From positions 1 to 64,000 of the forward strand of contig JAVSML010025218.1 of the NCBI GenBank assembly GCA_038503035.1: a DNA stretch of 64,000 nt, written 5' to 3'. The stretch comes from Crocodylus rhombifer (Eukaryota; Chordata; Crocodylia; Crocodylidae). The translations under genes and the position numbers were made by a program. Under the pieces are notes generated by a model. It ran no database searches, had not been told where the DNA came from, and worked only from the letters and a program-made list of their open reading frames with translations. Below are positions 43,651 through 54,882 of this stretch, in pieces (the stretch's first letter is position 1; each line of letters begins with the position of its first letter).

Positions 43651-44129
43651 GAGTGGAGAGAGTTGAGTCTGAGGGGTTGTCAGCCCCCCTCTCCCTCCCA
43701 GAGGGTGGGGTTGGTGTACTGTATTCCAGTTCACCCACCCCACCGTTCAACACCAGCTGGGTAGCTCCAAAAACGGGTTTTGTTGGCTTCCTTTCCCCGC
43801 TCCCATTCTGAAAACTGAGCACTAGCAAAGAGCCTGGCCATTGCTATGGGATCCTGGCTGCGGGCTCCCAGCCTGCAGCTAGATTCCCTTCCCCCCTGGA
43901 ACCAACAGTGAACTTCTGTTTGGTCCTGGGTAACACTTTGCAAAAACCATCTGAGTTACAGCTGGGACCTGCACCCAGCGGCTTCTGTTTACTTACCCAC
44001 ATGAACAACGTGTGCCCCCAGCGGCTGGGGAGGCACGGCTGCTCTGGTGGTGGTGGGAGCATGGCTGCAGCAGCGGGAATGCAGCGGCGATAAGCAGGGT
44101 AGCTCCCGCAGCCACCGCTGGTGCTATCA

Positions 44130-44156
44130 GTGGGGGGGGGCGGGGGGGGGGGGGTG
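44130..44156. repeat. Poly-G run
   Basis: Nearly pure G, about 22 of 26 bases, inside a GC-rich stretch with repeated CACCAGTGGTGTTGGTG-like words (43960-44370). No gene seen here. Confidence 0.7.
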
Positions 44157-45029
44157 GTGAGCACCGACCAGGGGTTGGCGACCACCCACAGCCGCCATTG
44201 GCAGCATTGCCAGTCGCCAGCGGGGATAATGGACCACCCGCAGATGCCACCAGTGGTGTTGGTGCTGGAGCGGTAAGCGGAGACCACCAGCAAGTTCCAC
44301 CAACAGTGTTGGTGGCACCTTTTTGTAGGGGGTGCACCGCCACACTCAGGGTGCAAGTGCACCCACATTGCACTGCCCCTGCTTACCCACACCACCCATC
44401 ATTTTACTTGACACTGAGATTTGGTGGGAAACATCCTTTTTTTTGGTCAGGGATTCCTGGATCTGTAGTGTAGTGGGTGTTTTGGCATTCCTCTACAATA
44501 ATTTGCTTTGTTTGTGTCTTTGTCACTGTCTGTCTCACCCAAAAAAACATATTTGAACTCCCTTTTCTGGATTATTAGTGATTACTTTCAGTTAGTTATG
44601 GCATACTCTCACATCTGAGCAAAAGATGTCCCTTAACACTTGTACTTGAACCCATAACACCCTTACCAAGGTGAAGCAGAGAGTAGACAGCAATTAAATG
44701 CAGAAAGAATGGTGAGAGCAAGACAAAATGAAACAAATGAGCAAAAAAGAAATCATAGAAGAGATGCAATGGAAAGGCAAAGGGTTCACAGAGACAACAG
44801 AAGACAGGCTGAAAGAGGAAACAGCAATAGATTCACTGAAGAAGACACTGGGGAACATAGTTGAGGATTGACGAACATAGTGTGCCAGTTTTGTATCTCT
44901 TTACATTTCCAAGCTGAAAGACCATCAGATGTCCAACTCCAGAATTGCTGTCATAAGGCGGAAGTGATTCTGCTTCCAAGAAGACTGTTTCCAGAGTATT
45001 TCAGGGGGTTGATGATGCACTGGCCAGGC

Positions 45030-45674
45030 AGCTGGGGGCAGGGCCAGCTGAGTTAAAATTGCATCCCTCCACCATCGCTGCCTCCTTCTGTAGCCTCCAG
45101 CGCGGTGGCTCCTGCTGCCCCACCTCCACAGAGGCAAAAAAATAAATTGACACGAGCACTTTGCAATTGGCAGGGCCAGCTAAGGAAAGGCGGGAGCCCC
45201 TCGGTGGTAGTGGGGTCTGACCCAAAGCGGGTGTGGGGGAGGAGGGGCAGAAGGCTCACACAAAGGGAGGGAAGTGGGGAGGGAAGGGGGAAAGGTGGGA
45301 GAGATGTCACACCTGAGTTGGGGAGAGTGGCAGGGTCAGACACAAAGGGGGAGAGGGGGGCAGGGTTGGACCTGAGGGGGGGAGGGGGAGTGGAGTCAGA
45401 CCTCAAAAGGGGGGGTGGGCAGGGTTGGACCAGAAGGGGGGGAAGGGAGGGGAGTGGGGTCAGACCCAAAGCGGGGGTAGCAGGGTCGGCTCTGAAGCAG
45501 GAGAAAGGGGGGAGTAGGGTCAGACCCAAAAGTGGGGAGGGGGAGCAGGGTCAGACCTGAAGAGGGGGGACGGGGTCAGACCCAAAGAAGGGGGGGGAGA
45601 GGAGTCAGACTCCAAAAGGGAGGAAGGGGCAGTGCTGCCCCCCCCCCCCCCCCTCTTGATGGGCAGTTTGCTAG
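45030..45674 (+). mobile_element. Helitron-like element with G-rich minisatellite, copy 2
   Basis: Shares its body with 54985-55648: AGGGCCAGCT, TAGCCTCCAGYGC, CAAGCACTTT/CGAGCACTTT and then about ten units built on GGGGTCAGACCCAAAG. It ends CTTGATGGGCAGTTTG then CTAG before T at 45671-45674. The 5' start is not clear; the hairpin is degraded. Confidence 0.65.
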
Positions 45675-45724
45675 TCTCTATAGAAATGCTGAAACAGCAA
45701 AACCGCAGAGGTGATGTCACATGC

Positions 45725-46190
45725 TCAGTTTTTCTTTATACGCTTTTACAAATTGTAATGATCAGTTAGAGCAGGGCATCTGCAGCACAGCCACGCCATG
45801 AAGGAGCTGCGCTGAGCCAGTCTCCTGGCTTCCCTTCCAGCCGTCGCCAGTGCGCATGGAGTCAACAGCATCTGCTTCCTCAGCAGCAGCAGGGGCTCCT
45901 CTCCCAGGAGGTAAAGCCTGAGAGTGGCTGGTGGGCTGGGACTGGCGGCGGGAGCAGGGCACGGCCCCCTTGGGAGGAGCTGGTGCGGGCTGCTTGCAGG
46001 ATTGCAGGACGTGGGAGCAGCGAGACTCTCTGCTAAATGTTGGGCTAAGTTCTGGGAGGTTGTAAACCAGCCTCTTGTAGGAGCAAAATGGTGGCCGAGG
46101 GGGGCATTGACTTTGCAAGTTTTCTTCCATTCATGTGCGGTCTTAACACTCTCCTGTACACACACTGACTTGGGCTGTTGATTTTAGTGT
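45725..46190 (+). repeat. Duplicated TATA-plus-leader module, copy 2
   Basis: Paralogue of 39400-39900. TTTATACGC, then a frame beginning MESTASASSAAAGAPLPGG at 45856 with GGAG/GTAAAG, then CAGGGCACGG, GGAGCTGGTGCGGGCTGC, AACCAGCCTC and GTCTTAACACTC. It begins about 50 bp after a Helitron-like end. Confidence 0.5.
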
Positions 46191-46198
46191 AGTTTATT

Positions 46199-46795
46199 TT
46201 GTTACCCCGAGCCCCACCTGCCCCAAGTGCAGAGGCACTTTCCTTTTCAAGAGAAGCTTCAACAAAAATTCCTTTGATGAATCTGGGCAAGCGGCCACGG
46301 AGGGAAGCAGATCCTGGCCCGGCTCCCAGAGCCGCAGCAATTCCAGTGCCGCCACCCCGCTCTGGTCCCTGGCTCTTCTGCTGTCATCCCATGGCCCCGC
46401 TCTCCCACACCTGGTTTGCGGGCCAGGGTCTGGTTACATGCAAGAAACTGGCACTGCTGTTTTCCAGCACTGACAGTGCCCTCATGCTTCAGGGGTGCAT
46501 GCTCGTCCTCGCCCTGTTCACTTTAATGTCACGGCTGCAATTCTTGGCTGCTCCAGGGCCTGCGGACACCAGCTACAGGCACCGGTCCACTCTTGCCCTC
46601 CCCCATCCCCTGCTCTGCTGCCCACAAGGCCCTTTCCCCTCCTCCTTCTGCTCCAGATGCAGCTGGCCAGAGCTGGGCAGTCGCCGTTCCCAAGGAGCAA
46701 GGACTCTCCACATGGCTCATCACAAGGAGCACGTACAAGGGAATGACAGGACCCCATGGCTTTGGGGAGGGGCGACAACGTGCAAAGAAAGCTGA
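46199..46795 (+). other. Open frame of 198 codons, unrecognised
   Basis: Proline- and arginine-rich with KRPRREADPGPAPRAAA in the N-terminal third and no domain I know. It follows the duplicated module above. It may be chance in GC-rich DNA or part of a mobile element. Not supported as a gene. The rest to 47335 shows nothing recognisable. Confidence 0.2.
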
Positions 46796-47336
46796 GGGGG
46801 AAGTGGAGAGATGCATGCTGCCTCTTCTAGTATGCATTAAATTTTCTTGATCCAGGGAGGACTCTTCTCTTATGCTGGCATGTTTCCTCTCTCCTCAGTC
46901 TCCTTGGGTGGCCCCACCATCCACTCAGGCGCTGCCCTGTCTCTGCCTCTGCCCTGTCTCTGCCAAGATCCTGCTGCTGCTTCCCGGTGCTTGCCTGGGG
47001 CTCTTGCCATGGGGGGGGAGGCGCTTCTGACGGCTTGGGGCTCTTTGGAGGAGGGAGCTGAGACACGACCCCTGCAGGGGTCAGCCCTAAAGTAAAGAAT
47101 CATCTAGCAGGTTTTCTGGCTGAACAACACGCTCTGCCCAGCTGCACATACAGGGCCTGTTGGCCTGAGCGAGTCACGTTTATAGTCTGGTTTTCAGAGA
47201 TCAATTTGGCAGGAGCTACTTCCCCTAAGAACTGGGGCAGAGTCAGGTTTGACTTGGTTTGTGGCTTGCAAAGGGCTTTTCCTGTCATTAAGCCAGCTGC
47301 TTCTTCCTGCAGCCCAAAGCTGTACTGGCAAGGCAA

Positions 47337-49155
47337 TGATTCATAGGTTCATGGATTGCTAGGGGCTGGAAGGGACCTTGCAAGGTTATTGGGTCGAGCC
47401 CCCCTGAACTAGGTAGGAAAGACAGCTGGGGGTCGGGTGACCCCAGCAAGGTGACTGTCCAGTCTCTTCTTGAAGATTTCCAGGGTAGCTGATTGCAACA
47501 CCTCTGAAAGGAGTTTGTTCCACAGTCTGGACACTGACTGTAAAGGAGTTTTTCCTGGAATTGAGCCTGAAGTGGCCTTCCAGGAGTTTGTATCCATTGC
47601 TCCTGGTCTTCCCCAGGGCTGCCCTGGTGAACGGTTGTTCACTGAGCTCCAGACGTACTCCCCTGATGTAGTGGGAAGTTGCTACCAAGTCCCCTCTCAG
47701 CCTTCTCTTCTTTATGCTGAAGAGGCCCAAGTCCTTCAGCCTCTCCTTGTACGATCTGCCTTGCAAGTACCCGATCAGACAAGTGGCTCTTCACTGGACC
47801 CTCTCAAGTTTTTCTACGTCCTTATTGAAGCGTGGTGCCCTGAACGGGATGCAGTACTCCAGCTGCAGTTTCACAAGTGCCGAGTACAGTGGAAGAATCA
47901 CTACCTTGGTTTCACATGAGATGCATCGGTTGATGTATTTTCCCTGCTAGCTACAGCATCACACTGATGGCTCATGTTCATGCGATGGTCTATTACTACC
48001 CCTAGGTCCCTTTCAGCCATGGGGCTAATCAAATTGTCACCACTGAGCCTGTAGGGCTGTTGGGCATTGTTTGCCCCCAGATAGAGAACTTTACACTTTT
48101 GAGTGTTGAAATTCATCTGGTTTTGATTCGCTCTATTCTCCAGCCTGTCTAGGTCCACCTGTATCTGCAGCCTATCTTCAGGCATGACCATGCTCCCCCA
48201 AAAATTTGTGTGATCTGTGAACTTGCCCAGTGAGCTCTTCACCCTCACATCCAAATAATTGATAAAGATGTTGAAAAGCCCTGAACCAAGCACAGACCCC
48301 TGAAGGACACCATTGGCCACTTCTCACCAGGATGACACAGATCCATTCATAAGAACTCTCCGGGTCCTACCCCGAAGCCAGTTTCCTACCGACTGAACCA
48401 TCAAGCAGTTAAGTCCACAATCCTCTAATTTTCCCACAAGGATATCATGGGATACTAGATCAAAGGCCTTTTGGAAATCTAGGTATATAAAGTTCACCTC
48501 CTCTCCCATGTCCAGGTGGTTAGACATCTGGTCGTAGAAGGAGATGATATTGGTTAGACAAGGCTAGCCTGTGGCGAAGCCATGCTGGCTATCATTCAGA
48601 TTCGTTCCCTCTATGAGTGTACTGCACATAGACTCCTTGATGAGTTTTTCTAGGATTTTCCCTAGGATAGTAGTTAGGCTGATTGGTCTATAGTTGCCTG
48701 GGTCCTCCCTCTTCCCCTTCTTGAATGTGGGCACAATATTGACCCTCTTCCAATCCTCAGGCTTTTCCTGAGCGTTGGTTACCAGCTGCCCTGAGGTGTT
48801 GAGCAGGGGCCCCATGCTTTCATTTGTTTTTCTTCTGCTCCCTACATATGTAAAGAAGGACTTCTTATTGTCCTTAACTTCCATTGCTAACTTAAATTCT
48901 GTCGCCGCCTTAGCTTTCCTAATCTTTTCCCTACAAATGTGGACCACTGTTGTATAGTTCTCCTTAAGGACTGTCCCTAGCTTCCATGGTGTATATGCCC
49001 CTTTTTTCTTTTTCAAGAGGACCATGATATCCCTATTGAGCCAAGAGGGCTCACCAGCCTTTTGCTACCTTTTCTCCACATGGGAATGGTTTTCTTTTGT
49101 GCTTGGAAGATCATGTCCTTGAGGAACGACCACTCTTCATCATAGGAGGGAGAAA
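47337..49155 (-). mobile_element. CR1 LINE reverse-transcriptase half, split copy
   Basis: Left end TTCATAGGTTCATGGATTGC is the reversed tail. Minus-strand peptides include [63 protein letters not shown] and KCKVLYLGANNAQQPYRLSG. Stops and shifts break the frame. Its upstream (endonuclease) part continues at 50690-51345 after an insertion. Confidence 0.92.
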
Positions 49156-49656
49156 AAAAAAATTGCACGCACCCCTCCCCCCCCCAACAGCAAAGTCTGC
49201 TGGGGAAGAGGCGGAGGGAGGGGGAAGTGGGGCAGGCAGGGAGCAGGAGGGAGTGGAGCAAAGCCTGGCTTGGGGCCAGACCTGCTACGCCCACTCCTTC
49301 CCCCACAACTGGGGTAATTTTCCAGCACTGATGACCTCCATTGAATGCCGCCCTTCAGCCCAGCCCCAGCCCAGCCCCAGTCCCAGCTCCCGGGGCGGGG
49401 CCTGGAGCCAGACTCCAGAGTAGGGCCAGCCTTGGCTGTGCTACAGGGCCGGGGGGTGGGGAGATTGGAGTCCCAGGGACCCCCGTGCCTGCTCCATCAT
49501 CCCTGGAAAGAGCCTGGCACGGCTAAGTGGCTCCTCCACAGGCATGGTGCTGGGAAGCCAAGTAGGGTGGGGTATGTGGCCTCCTGATCTTTGTACAAGG
49601 CAAGGGTGGGCGGCCGCTGTTTGGCTTCCCAGTGCCACAGCTCTGGAGGAACCACA

Positions 49657-49749
49657 GGGCTCTGATTGCCCCACGACCTGGCCTGGCCAGGGCCCGATTC
49701 ACCATGAAAGGGGCCCTGGATGGGCTGGGTTATGGGGCAATCAGAGCCC
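49657..49749. repeat. Palindrome 1 with perfect 17-bp arms
   Basis: GGGCTCTGATTGCCCCA at 49657-49673 is repeated in reverse complement at 49733-49749, with a 59-bp spacer that itself contains GGCCAGGGCCC / GGGGCCCTGG. Confidence 0.9.
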
Positions 49750-49870
49750 TGCAGCTCATCCAGGAGCATGTGTGGGGAGCTCCTGCTGTTGTGCACACCA
49801 TGGGGAGCCAAGTGGGCAGGAAGCTCCCCCCCACCTGGCTCCCCCACACTCTGCCTCCTGACAAGCCGCT

Positions 49871-49962
49871 GGGCTCTGATTGCCCCACGACCTAGCCTGG
49901 CCAGGATCCCATTCATGGTGAATGTGGCCCTGGCCAGGAGGGGTCATGGGACAATTGGAGCC
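49871..49962. repeat. Palindrome 2
   Basis: Left arm GGGCTCTGATTGCCCCA identical to palindrome 1; right arm TGGGACAATTGGAGCC has about three mismatches. The spacer holds ATTCATGGTGAAT. Confidence 0.8.
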
Positions 49963-50283
49963 TGCCAGTTTGTCCAGAGCCAGCATGTCACCAGGGAGCC
50001 AAAGGTGGGGCATGTGGGTCCCGATCTTTGCATACAGCCACTGCTGCTTTGAAGGCAGTGCACCATGATGCATTTTCACTCCCACTGCTGGGTGGGTCGG
50101 GCAGTGAAGCACATGGCGTCATGCCACTTTCAAAGGTGGCAGCGAGGCACGGAGGTGGGGAGCAGGCAGAGCCCAGCTTGCATCTGCATCTCGCCCTTGC
50201 CCCTGCCCCATGTAAAGATCGTGGGGCCATGTACCCCTCCCCCCTCTTTGGCTCCCTGGTGCTGCACCTCTGGAAGAGCTACT

Positions 50284-50372
50284 GGGCTCCAGTTGCCCCA
50301 TGACCTGGCCCAGCCAGGGCACGATTCATGGTGAATGAGGCCCCAGTGAGTCTGGGTCATGGGACAATCCCC
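50284..50372. repeat. Palindrome 3
   Basis: Left arm GGGCTCCAGTTGCCCCA, right arm TGGGACAATCCC, so the outer part is lost. Spacer ATTCATGGTGAATG is shared with palindrome 2. Confidence 0.7.
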
Positions 50373-50689
50373 ACAGTGCAGGAGGGAGTGTGGTGTAGTG
50401 GTAAATGATTTGCCCCTACCCCTACCCCAGTCTCTCCTGCACTATGGGGGTCTCAGTCTGCACACACATACCCAGCCCAGGCAGTGATAAGGAAAGCGGA
50501 TTGAAAGAAACTTATCTGCCTGTAGCTGGGCCGGCTGCAATCCTGGCTGCACGTGTCAAGTGTGCAGGGTATCTAATTCCTCCCCACCATCCCACTCCCT
50601 CCTGCAGTCTATGACCTGGCTGCTCTACAGTCATACCTGCTGCCTTGTGTTTGCAGGGGCTAAGCCCCATTAGCGCCCTTCTTCCACCA

Positions 50690-51345
50690 CCTATGCTGTT
50701 CATGCACTCCATTTGCCTTCAGTCCCTGGTCCCACATCACCTTCCCTACTAATACCCTCAGCTTATTGAAATTAGCATTTTTGAAGTCTAGGACTTCAGT
50801 CCTGCTGGTTCATTTGTCTGCCTTGCAGCAGACAGTGAACATGATGATCTCATGGTCACTGTTGCCCAGGCTACCCTCAATATTCAAGTCGCTCACCAAA
50901 TTGTCTTCTTTGGCCAAGGCCAAGTCTAGGAGAGCATTGCCTCTGGTTGGCCCTTGCATTTCCTGGGTCAGAAAGAGCTCTTCAATACAGGCTATGAAGC
51001 TATGTGACCAATCTGACCTAGCCAAGTGTTCCTCCTAATCTATGTCAGGTTAATTGAAGTCAACCATGATGACCAAGTCCCTTGCATGTTCGGCCTCTGC
51101 CAGTTCTTGAGAGAACTCCAGATTAAGCTCTTCCCCCTGTTGTGGTAGCCAATAGTAAAATGCCTACACTTAGGTCTCTCTCACCATGCCCCCTCCCCAC
51201 CCCCGTAGTTTGACTCAGAGGATTTCAAGCTGCTTATCTTTGGAGTCAATGTCAGCCTCCAGAGAGGTGTACTCACATAAAAAGCTACCCCTCCACCTTT
51301 CTTCCCTACTCGGTCTCTTTTGTGCAGTAGCAGGCATGAACTGCC
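50690..51345 (-). mobile_element. CR1 LINE endonuclease half of the split copy
   Basis: The minus strand encodes LHKRDRVGKKGGGVAFYV and GSLGNSDHEIIMFTV, both typical of the apurinic endonuclease domain of CR1, followed by a region that leads into the RT half at 49155. Frame breaks present. Confidence 0.9.
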
Positions 51346-52430
51346 AAGAAGCAGGCCCAAACTGGATGCTACCACATGGGTTCCAAAGTCTACCAGGAAA
51401 TACAGTGTCTAGACCCCAGCTGGCTCAGGGCAGAGGCCTTACTGGGCAGTGGCTTTACTGTGAAGGTTTGGGATGGGCAGACAACATGGGGCTGGCAAGA
51501 CTGGGAACTGTGCCAGTCTCTCTTTGAGGATCCCGCTACACATGCAGGTAAAGGTATGATGGGATCTGTTGGAGTGATTTATACACATGTGCTTCCTGCC
51601 ATACCACATGTGCATAGCAGGAGGCATGATTGTGAGATCATGTGTTAGATACCATCATGCCTTATTGCTGGTAATGGGGAAGGCAGATCCCAGGTTCCCC
51701 CGGAACTGGCAAGAAGCAAGCTCCTGCTGCTGCTGTGATCTCCTGGTCTAGGGTACCTCACAGGGGCCTGAAGATTGTAACAGTTCCCTGGGAATCAGAA
51801 TCCACAGCTGCTTGGCACAGCTGGGCTGAGATCCACTTCAGCTGCAGAAGTCACAGCCCCAGTTGTTCATGGTGCACCCCTGCAGCTGGGAAGCCAGGCA
51901 GCTGACGGGGCTCCTAGCTGCAGAGGTAGACTCTGCTACATGTGCACATTAAAACTGGATAACAACCACCAATAAAGTTACTAAACACTTTTCAGCAATA
52001 ACTATATAGCTGTTCTGATCTTTTTATGGCAAGACAGTTCATTTGCATATGTAGTCAGTAATTGGACTGACAATCTGGTAATTGTGTTATACATGTACCA
52101 TCTAGAGAGGGCCTGAGAGTGCTACAAAGTCCTGCAGCCTCACACACAGTCCCACCACCTGCCTCCATGGAAGACTGCTCCCCACATTAGACTTGCCCCC
52201 ATCATTTCAGGACTTCGAATATCAGGGATTTGCACACATGTTATTTTGTACTACCTAGTTTTGTAACAGTGATTTTTACACCTTCCATCTGTACCTTTGT
52301 CCAACAGTAAGCAGTCTGCAGGAACAAATGCTGGCACCTTTCCACAGAACCAGCAGCTCTGACAGTAAGACTGGATATAGGCTTGGAAGTAGAACTGTGT
52401 CAGACTCTTCTACATACATGGTGACTACAG
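51346..52430. other. No recognisable gene
   Basis: Single-copy-looking sequence with short frames only. A 30-bp word (ACATGTGCTTCCTGCCATAC...CACATGTGCATAGCAGGAGG) near 51585-51625 is locally symmetric. Confidence 0.4.
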
Positions 52431-52433
52431 TAC

Positions 52434-52625
52434 AGCTGTGCGAAATTTCACCAGCTGTTTCGTTTTGATGCTATTTCAAGTCATTTTGAAGTTGAAACAG
52501 TGACATCAAAATTAAATGAAGGGCTTCAAAACAGCCTCGAAATGAAACAAAGGCAGTCAAAATGTTTTGAACCGTTTTGAGTTTCAGAGCTGAAGCTGGG
52601 TTTGCCTTCAGTGAAATAGAAACTA
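52434..52625. repeat. Third relative of the GGGCTGTGCGAA repeat
   Basis: CAGCTGTGCGAAATTTCACC, then GTTGAAACAG, AACAGCCTCGAAATGAAAC and GTTTTGA motifs follow the same order as 36283-36420, but the tandem units are absent. Confidence 0.65.
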
Positions 52626-52899
52626 AGGAGAGGGAGGGGGAAGAGAGGGGAAGGACTGCTTTGATATTGACTGTGTAGCTGGCCAATGATTGTGATCCTG
52701 CCCTGAGGTCCCTTCCAAACCCAGTGCTCTGGGGGAGGGATGGAAAAACTGCATAAAAAGCAACATTGTTTGAACTGCCATGCTTTCTGCCTTGGGGTCA
52801 GTTACTGAGCTGTCTTCCAGAAGCTCAACAACATTAGACAACAAAGGCTATCATTTCCTAATTGCTAGCCTAGCAAGTGGGATTCAGCAATACCTTTTA

Positions 52900-53240
52900 C
52901 TTCCTTTCTATACCCTTTTATTTTTTTATTATACTCATTGATTGATTCCTCTCAATTTATTCTTCCCCCAAAATCCTCTTTTTATTTAGTCTATTTTGAT
53001 TCTTTTCAGATCTGTGCTCTCTCTCACAATGTATATTCCCTTCACTGTGCAGGGAAGCACAGCATAATTATATAGCATATTATAATATAGAATTTATATA
53101 GGAAAACACATACACACATTTATATATTTTTATTTTATTTATTACATAAATGCATGCATACAAACTTATATACATTACATAAATACACATGCATACATTT
53201 ATCTTAATATCTACATATGTTACATAAATCAGATAGATAA
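52900..53240. repeat. AT-rich tract with TACATA/TATA microsatellite
   Basis: Long A+T-rich stretch with ACATACACACATTTATATAT and ACATAAATRCATGCATAC words repeated between 53100 and 53225. Confidence 0.7.
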
Positions 53241-53297
53241 CATTACAGAAGAAGAAGAGACAGATTTTCCAGCACACCAAGGCAAAGACAAGATACT

Positions 53298-53849
53298 ATG
53301 AAACACACCATGAAGGGTGCTAGAAAGGCAGGTGGCCAGCCTTCAGGGAAGGGCAGAAGAGGGGGTAGAGGGAGAGCTGTAAGTCCCTCCCCACCAAAAC
53401 TGAGATACAGCCTCTCTGCTACAACAAGCAGGCATGAGGATCCCACTAGTTCTACAGGCAGCAAGGAGCAGAGAACAGTACCAGTGCCACTGCCTGTGCC
53501 TGAGTCTGCATCCCCTTCCAATATCACCAGCCATACCCCACCCCCCACCACCATGACAACAAGCAGTAGCACAAGCATGACAGTCTCCTCTGTGGGGGAG
53601 GAAAGGCCAGGGACTCACAATGTGGCCCATCCAGGAGCAGGGAAAGATAAGTGGGGCCCCAGCCCAGCTGGGAGGTTCCAAGGATTGGAGACTTCCAGAC
53701 CCAGGCAAAGCCATGGACTGACACCACATTCATCTGACCACCGGGCGGGCATAGCTCAGCGCAGTGGGATTGGCACAGCCCAGTGGAGGCCTGAGGCAGG
53801 GCTGGCCTGTCCTGTCCTGCAAAAACTGCAGTCACAGGAGGACCCATAG
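53298..53849 (+). other. Open frame of 183 codons, unrecognised
   Basis: Begins MKHTMKGARKAGGQPSGKGR, rich in basic residues, then Ser/Thr/Pro-rich. The N-terminal shape is like that of some transposon proteins, but no domain or DNA-binding motif is present. I do not assign a function. Sequence to 54290 is CT/GC-rich and shows nothing else. Confidence 0.2.
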
Positions 53850-54289
53850 CCAAGGGGCCCCCTGTAGCCATAAACACTCCAGCAGCACCACTCTGCTGCC
53901 ACCACTGCTGCTGCTGGCTTCATGTCCAGCTGCTCACCACGCATCCCCCCCACTGCCACCGCTGGCTTCTATAGCTGCTCATCACAGCCCCCCTCCCCAA
54001 TGCTGCTGATGCTGCAGCCAGCTTCTGCAGCTGCTCAACCCTTCCCCCCCAGGTTCTGCAGCTGCTTGCCACACCAGCTCACCCTCCAACCCCCAAATGC
54101 CACCAACAACTTCTTCACATCAGGGGCCCCCAAAACTATATCTTGCAGGGGGCCCCAAAAATGGTGGGCTGGCCTTGGCCTCAGAAGCCTGTGCCTGACC
54201 CACCTGTTCCTGGGGGGTGGGCCAGGAGGCAGGGTGGAGGGCAGTGGGGGCAGTAGATCCTGGGGTGCCCTGTACTTAAAAAAGTGCTC

Positions 54290-54480
54290 TTCACCATAAA
54301 AGGTTGGAGAAAACTGCTAGAGAAAACTCTTTAGTACCAGAAAAACTGCTTGAGTAGTAGTGGTGTGTTTTCCTTTGAAGGATGAGATTGTAAATACAAG
54401 ACTTGCTGTGTGTAGCCATGTTTTTTTGCTGCTTCCCAGCCACCTAATGGCCAAAGCACAGGTTTCTGGAGTCAGAGAGG
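54290..54480 (-). repeat. Unknown repeat, inverted partner of 59435-59600
   Basis: Reverse complement contains CTACTACTACTCAAGCAGTT, TTTTCTGGTACTAAAGAG, CAAGTCTTGTATTTACAATC and CTGACTCCAGAA, each with a near match at 59435-59600. Confidence 0.75.
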
Positions 54481-54882
54481 GTGTCTTTGGCACCTGCCAA
54501 TTCTGAATATTTCAGATTGAAGGCCTAAGGGGGCAACAGGGGCCAGGGGGTTGCAAGCACTGCCATCTGCAGAGGACCATCAGTGCTTAATTCACTATCA
54601 GGGCTCTCAGTACTAACTACAACCCAGGGTGGGGGAGAGGGCTTGAAAATCAGTCTATGCCAGCCACCAGCCAGCCCTCCAATGGGAGCAACAGTGACAA
54701 TGGATTAACTGAGACTTGAAACCCAGTAATCGGGGTGTGGACTAAGATTGCATGTTTGGGGTAGGGAGGCCAGCCGGCGGTTGCTTGGGACCATGGGCCT
54801 GTGAATACATGTATTATAATGGGTTTATGGATTTGTTGAGTGAGTTAAGGTATGAGAAGACAAGTGTACTAGAAGGTGTATA

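Larger units (their letters stand above)
49156..50689. mobile_element. 1.5-kb insertion inside a CR1, with inverted-repeat array
   Basis: GC-rich sequence that separates two halves of one minus-strand CR1. It contains three imperfect palindromes and repeated words such as GGGAAGCCAAGTAGGGTGGG, GATCTTTGTACA/GATCTTTGCATACA and ATTCATGGTGAATG. Near 50390 a unit GTGGTGTAGTGGTAAATGAT looks tRNA-like. No coding frame that I recognise; element class unknown. Confidence 0.65.

Noticed and set aside
44012..44473. Gly/Ala-rich 153-codon frame around the poly-G run
   Set aside because: Low-complexity GC-rich repeat; equal frames on the opposite strand.
45105..45560. Gly/Arg-rich 151-codon frame
   Set aside because: It is a translation of the GGGGTCAGACCCAAAG tandem units, not a gene.
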